Assembly: GCA_963556495.2 (NCBI GenBank)
Contig: OY747705.1
Coordinates: forward strand, 1,766,001 to 1,830,000
Length of the DNA: 64,000 nucleotides
Source: Valencia hispanica
Lineage: Eukaryota > Chordata > Actinopteri > Cyprinodontiformes > Valenciidae
Direction: 5' to 3'
Shown: in pieces, positions 61,513-64,000 of the stretch
How the letters are laid out: each line of letters begins with the position of its first letter
How positions within the stretch are numbered: the first letter of the stretch is position 1
Notes under the pieces: model-generated
The model's input: only the letters and a program-made list of their open reading frames with translations
Databases searched by the model: none
What the model was told of the DNA's origin: nothing
Position numbers and translations under genes: made by a program

Positions 61513-62474
61513 ATGCCAAGGGTCCCTGCTCATCTGTGTGAATGTGCATTAGGCATGCTTGTTAGGGCGGCTGTAGCTCAGTGGTAGAGTTGTCAGTCTG
61601 CAACCCAGAAATTATGGGTTCGATTCCAGCTTCCACCTACATGTCGTTGTGTCCTTGGGCAAGACACTTCACCTACCTTGCCTACTGGTGTTGGCCAGAA
61701 GGGCCGATTGGCGCGATATGGCAGCCTCGCTTCTGTCAGTCCCAGGGCAGCTGTGGCTATAATCATAGCTTGCTTCCACCAGTGTGTGTGAATGTGAGAG
61801 TGAATGAATAATGGAGTTGTAAAGCGCTTTGAGAGTCTTGAAAAGCGCTATATAACTGCAAGCCATTATTATTATTATGCTGCGGGGAGGCATGAGGACT
61901 GCTGATGTGGCTAGGGCAATAAATTGCCATGTCTGCACTGTGAGACGCCTAAGACAGTGCTACAGGGTGACAGGAAGGACAGCTGATCATCCTCGCAGTG
62001 GAAGACCACGTGTAACAACACCTGCACAGGATCAGTACATCCGAATATCACACCTGCGTGACAGGTACAGGATGGCCACAACAACTGCCTGAATCACACC
62101 AGGAACACACAATCCCTCCATCAGTGCTCAGACTGTCCGCAATAGGCTGAGAGAGGATGGACTGAGGGCTTGTAGGCCTGTTGGAAGGCAGGTCCTTACC
62201 AGACATCACCAGCAACAATGCCGCCTATGGGCACAAACCCACCTTCGCTGGACCAGACAGGAGTGGCAAAAAGTGCTCTTCACTGATGAGTTATGGTTTT
62301 GTCTCACCAGGGGTGATGGATGGATTCGTGTTTATGGTCGAAGGAATGAGCGTTACACCGAGGCCTGTACCCTGGAGCGGGATCGATTTGGAGGTGGGGG
62401 GTTCGTCATGGTCTGGGGCGGTATATCACATCATCGGACTGAGCTTGTCAGTGCAGGCAATCTCAATGCCTTGC
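61513..62474 (+). pseudogene. Tc1-C transposase, broken
   Basis: ATG 61513 starts a frame that the SINE interrupts after about 16 codons. Beyond it, from 61877, GGMRTADVARAINCHVCTVR and DHPRSGRPRVTTPAQDQYIR give the paired-like DNA-binding half and GRPR hinge, ending in TGA near 62090. A shifted frame then holds RTVRNRLREDGLRA-type sequence, VLFTDELWFCL (first catalytic Asp, near 62275) and VMVWGGISHHRTELV near 62410. The second Asp and the Glu lie beyond the LTR insertion. Not functional. Confidence 0.85.
61561..61877 (+). mobile_element. tRNA-derived SINE
   Basis: A 5' tRNA-like head carries box A (TGTAGCTCAGTGG, 61572-61584) and box B (GGTTCGATTCC, 61617-61627), the internal RNA polymerase III promoter. 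A body follows with CCTTGGGCAAGACACTTCAC, and a LINE-like tail (GTAAAGCGCTTTGAGAGTCT, ATTATTATTATT) ends near 61877. Tc1-C transposase sequence continues on both sides, with ATGCT at each edge as a short target duplication. The tail presumably matches a partner LINE. Confidence 0.85.
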
Positions 62475-62836
62475 TGTTAGGTAAAATAATAATGTTGTAT
62501 TATTATTTTCTTAGGGTGTCTTTCTAATGTACTTTTTAAATGTCATTTTGGTTTCAGTCACATGCTCATTTGCATGACATCCTGTTCTTTTAATATGTTA
62601 ATGAAGTGTGACTAAATAAAGAGAGACTGCAGAGGGGGTGCTCTTCGAGACCAGAGACTATGACACTGGGAGGCTGAGAACAGACAGACACGGTTGGCTT
62701 ATTCCTTATAGTATTTTCCTGGTCTCCCTCTGCAGAACTGATTATCCACATCTACCTCTGCAGAGCTTATTGACTCCATATTCTCTCCGACCTTTGTGTG
62801 TGATTCTTTGTAGGTCAACCACTTTTTAACCTAACA
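62475..62836 (+). repeat. 5' LTR of a provirus (ERV-2)
   Basis: A 362-base LTR has perfect 7-base inverted ends, TGTTAGG and CCTAACA. TAAATAAAGAGAG at about 62613 could serve as TATA or polyadenylation signal. It is inserted in the Tc1-C transposase and is followed after three bases by a PBS. The 3' LTR lies beyond the window. Confidence 0.88.
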
Positions 62837-62839
62837 TCT

Positions 62840-62854
62840 TGGTGCCGTGACTCG
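62840..62854 (+). promoter_or_regulatory. Primer-binding site, tRNA-His type
   Basis: TGGTGCCGTGACTCG matches the complement of the tRNA-His 3' end over 15 bases, three bases after the LTR end. This defines the orientation and the first base of the internal region. Confidence 0.88.
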
Positions 62855-63590
62855 ACGTACGGAGCACTCCCGCTGGTGGTCTCCGTCGAAGGGCTGTTCT
62901 TGACGTCCAGATTGCTGAATTGCTCCACTGGCCGGCTGCATAACTTCCACGAGGACCCCCTGCGCGTGCTCCCGTGCAATCGATTCGGTTTGAATCACTC
63001 GCTTAGGGGGGAGATTGTGAGTACGTCTTTTTTTGTGCAAGCCAATCCACCTCGCTGGGAAATAAAGCACACCAGTGTATGGGAGTAAAAACACAAACAG
63101 CAGAATCAAAACGATATACCGCACCCCAGGTGGGTAGAGTAAGATAGGCACAGGACATAATCTTTATGTATGCCAGTCCAACCTGAAACCTAACGGTGTT
63201 AACGTACGGTTTGACGTGCACTACAAGAAACATTCTGTGCGGAATTATAGGTTACACAACACATCCTTAGATTAAGAAAGCCATAAAACGGCTCAATCTA
63301 GTTGCCCAAAAGAGACACTTAGAGTAAAAACTATACGATCCAGTTTTAGCAGAATTTGATTACAATTAAAAATCTCAAATAAATGACCAAAAAATTATTT
63401 TAACTAATTACAGAATAAATGACTAACTTTAACTCGACAGACTAATTTAATAGTTCTTGCTTTTTCATTCACCTTACTATTAATATTAATAATTGTCGTT
63501 ATCCTCCTAGAACTATTTGGTATTCTAACACTAGACTTTACCAGACCAATTAATAGAACCCAATAAGGGTTATATAAAAACAACGCAAAG
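62855..63590 (+). other. ERV-2 leader
   Basis: About 740 bases separate the PBS from the first likely gag codon. A splice-donor-like GATTGTGAGTACG lies near 63012. The second half is AT-rich. Length and position fit a retroviral leader with packaging sequence, although no specific element is recognised. Confidence 0.5.
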
Positions 63591-64000
63591 ATGGGAAACG
63601 ATGTTTCCACCGACAAATTAGAGGGAGATTCAAAGTATATGCATAAAAAGGACCCCGAAAATCTTCAGTTTCTGACAAAATGGTGCAAAAAGTATAAAGT
63701 AGACGGGAAACTTAAAGGAAATCAATGGAAAGAACTGGTATGTGTTCTCGAAGCAAAAACACTTATCGCTAAAGGTAAAAAGAAAAAACTTAAACAGACA
63801 CAGTTAAAAATAGCACGTGTGTGGGCTGATGAAACAGAGAAAAGGAAGCAAAATATGAAAAACAGGAAAAAAACAAAGGCTCTAAAGATGAGGCTTTTCT
63901 TATGAAAAAGCTCGGTGACGAACTCACACTGTCTGGATAAGTCTTATGAGAGTGAACCAGAGGACTCAATAGATGTTAACCCTATGATTCAAGTACCATC
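63591..64000 (+). CDS. ERV-2 Gag amino end (matrix), partial
   Basis: ATG 63591 starts a frame beginning MGNDVSTDKL, with Gly at position 2 as in a myristoylated matrix. LTKWCKKYKVDGKLKGNQWK and a Lys-rich GKKKKLKQTQ stretch follow, a basic face suited to binding the inner membrane. The frame ends in TGA at 63903, after LRLFL; the last 95 bases hold more acidic sequence in other frames, so a frameshift may occur near 63890. The rest lies outside the window. Identification rests on position, Gly2 and basic character. Confidence 0.65.

Larger units (their letters stand above)
61238..62474 (+). mobile_element. Tc1 transposon (Tc1-C), interrupted by SINE and provirus
   Basis: One inverted repeat starts near 61240 with ACTCAGCAAAAAAAGAAAGG and CCCTTTTTCAGGACTG, a Tc1 group distinct from Tc1-A and Tc1-B. 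A SINE is inserted in the transposase at codon 16, and a provirus LTR begins at 62475 within the catalytic core. The right half should lie beyond the provirus outside the window. Confidence 0.88.

Noticed and set aside
61572..61627. A tRNA gene
   Set aside because: Box A and box B are good, but the downstream body and LINE-like tail and the lack of an acceptor stem closing make this a SINE head.

Overview
The window reads as teleost fish DNA made almost entirely of transposable elements and their debris. The element mix points to a fish: Rex1 and L2 LINEs, a Nimb/I-type LINE carrying RNase H, RTE and Tx1-like LINEs, Penelope, BEL/Pao and Gypsy LTR elements, Tc1 transposons, hAT MITEs and endogenous retroviruses. 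I see no host protein-coding gene, rRNA, stand-alone tRNA or CRISPR array. The species cannot be named from sequence alone.

Layout. 1-3.7 kb: two L2 3' ends and a reversed Rex1. 3.7-6.2 kb: unassigned promoter-like DNA. 6.3-11.1 kb: a solo-LTR-like repeat, then a decayed BEL/Pao pol split inside its RNase H region by a reversed Rex1. 11-19 kb: retroviral-type debris, a foldback element, Rex1, and a Nimb LINE end with target duplications and a nested L2. 19.4-19.7 kb: two adjacent near-perfect hairpins. 20.6-22.9 kb: LTR-like ends around a 30-bp minisatellite. 23.5-24.8 kb: Penelope with an internal duplication and a hAT MITE. 24.9-27.6 kb: an RTE LINE split by a short-LTR Gypsy fragment. 29-34 kb: an endogenous retrovirus with a long Gag-RT-RNase H frame and deletions elsewhere. 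34-38.9 kb: L2 and a Jockey/CR1-type LINE. 39-41 kb: a hAT-like MITE and a Tx1-like fragment. 43.7-48.9 kb: a full-length Nimb LINE with a perfect 13-bp target duplication. 49.6-51.6 kb: a Tc1 transposon with an intact transposase and a solo LTR in one inverted repeat. 52-57.5 kb: Rex1, L2 and Tc1 fragments joined end to end. 57.5-61.2 kb: an LTR with primer-binding site, a reversed SGNH-esterase ORF1 remnant and Rex1. 61.2-64 kb: a Tc1 transposon broken by a tRNA-derived SINE and by a provirus that runs off the end.

The elements do not work together as a pathway. What they record is a history of nested insertions: Rex1 into BEL, L2 into Nimb, Gypsy into RTE, MITE into Penelope, LTR into Tc1, SINE and provirus into Tc1. 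The youngest-looking parts are the Tc1 transposase at 49.8 kb, the Nimb element at 43.7 kb, the retroviral frame at 29.3 kb and the provirus at 62.5 kb.

Labels used below: L2-B has a (TGATT)n tail and L2-C a (TGAAT)n tail; Rex1-A to Rex1-E, Tc1-A to Tc1-C and Nimb-1/2 are local copy names only.
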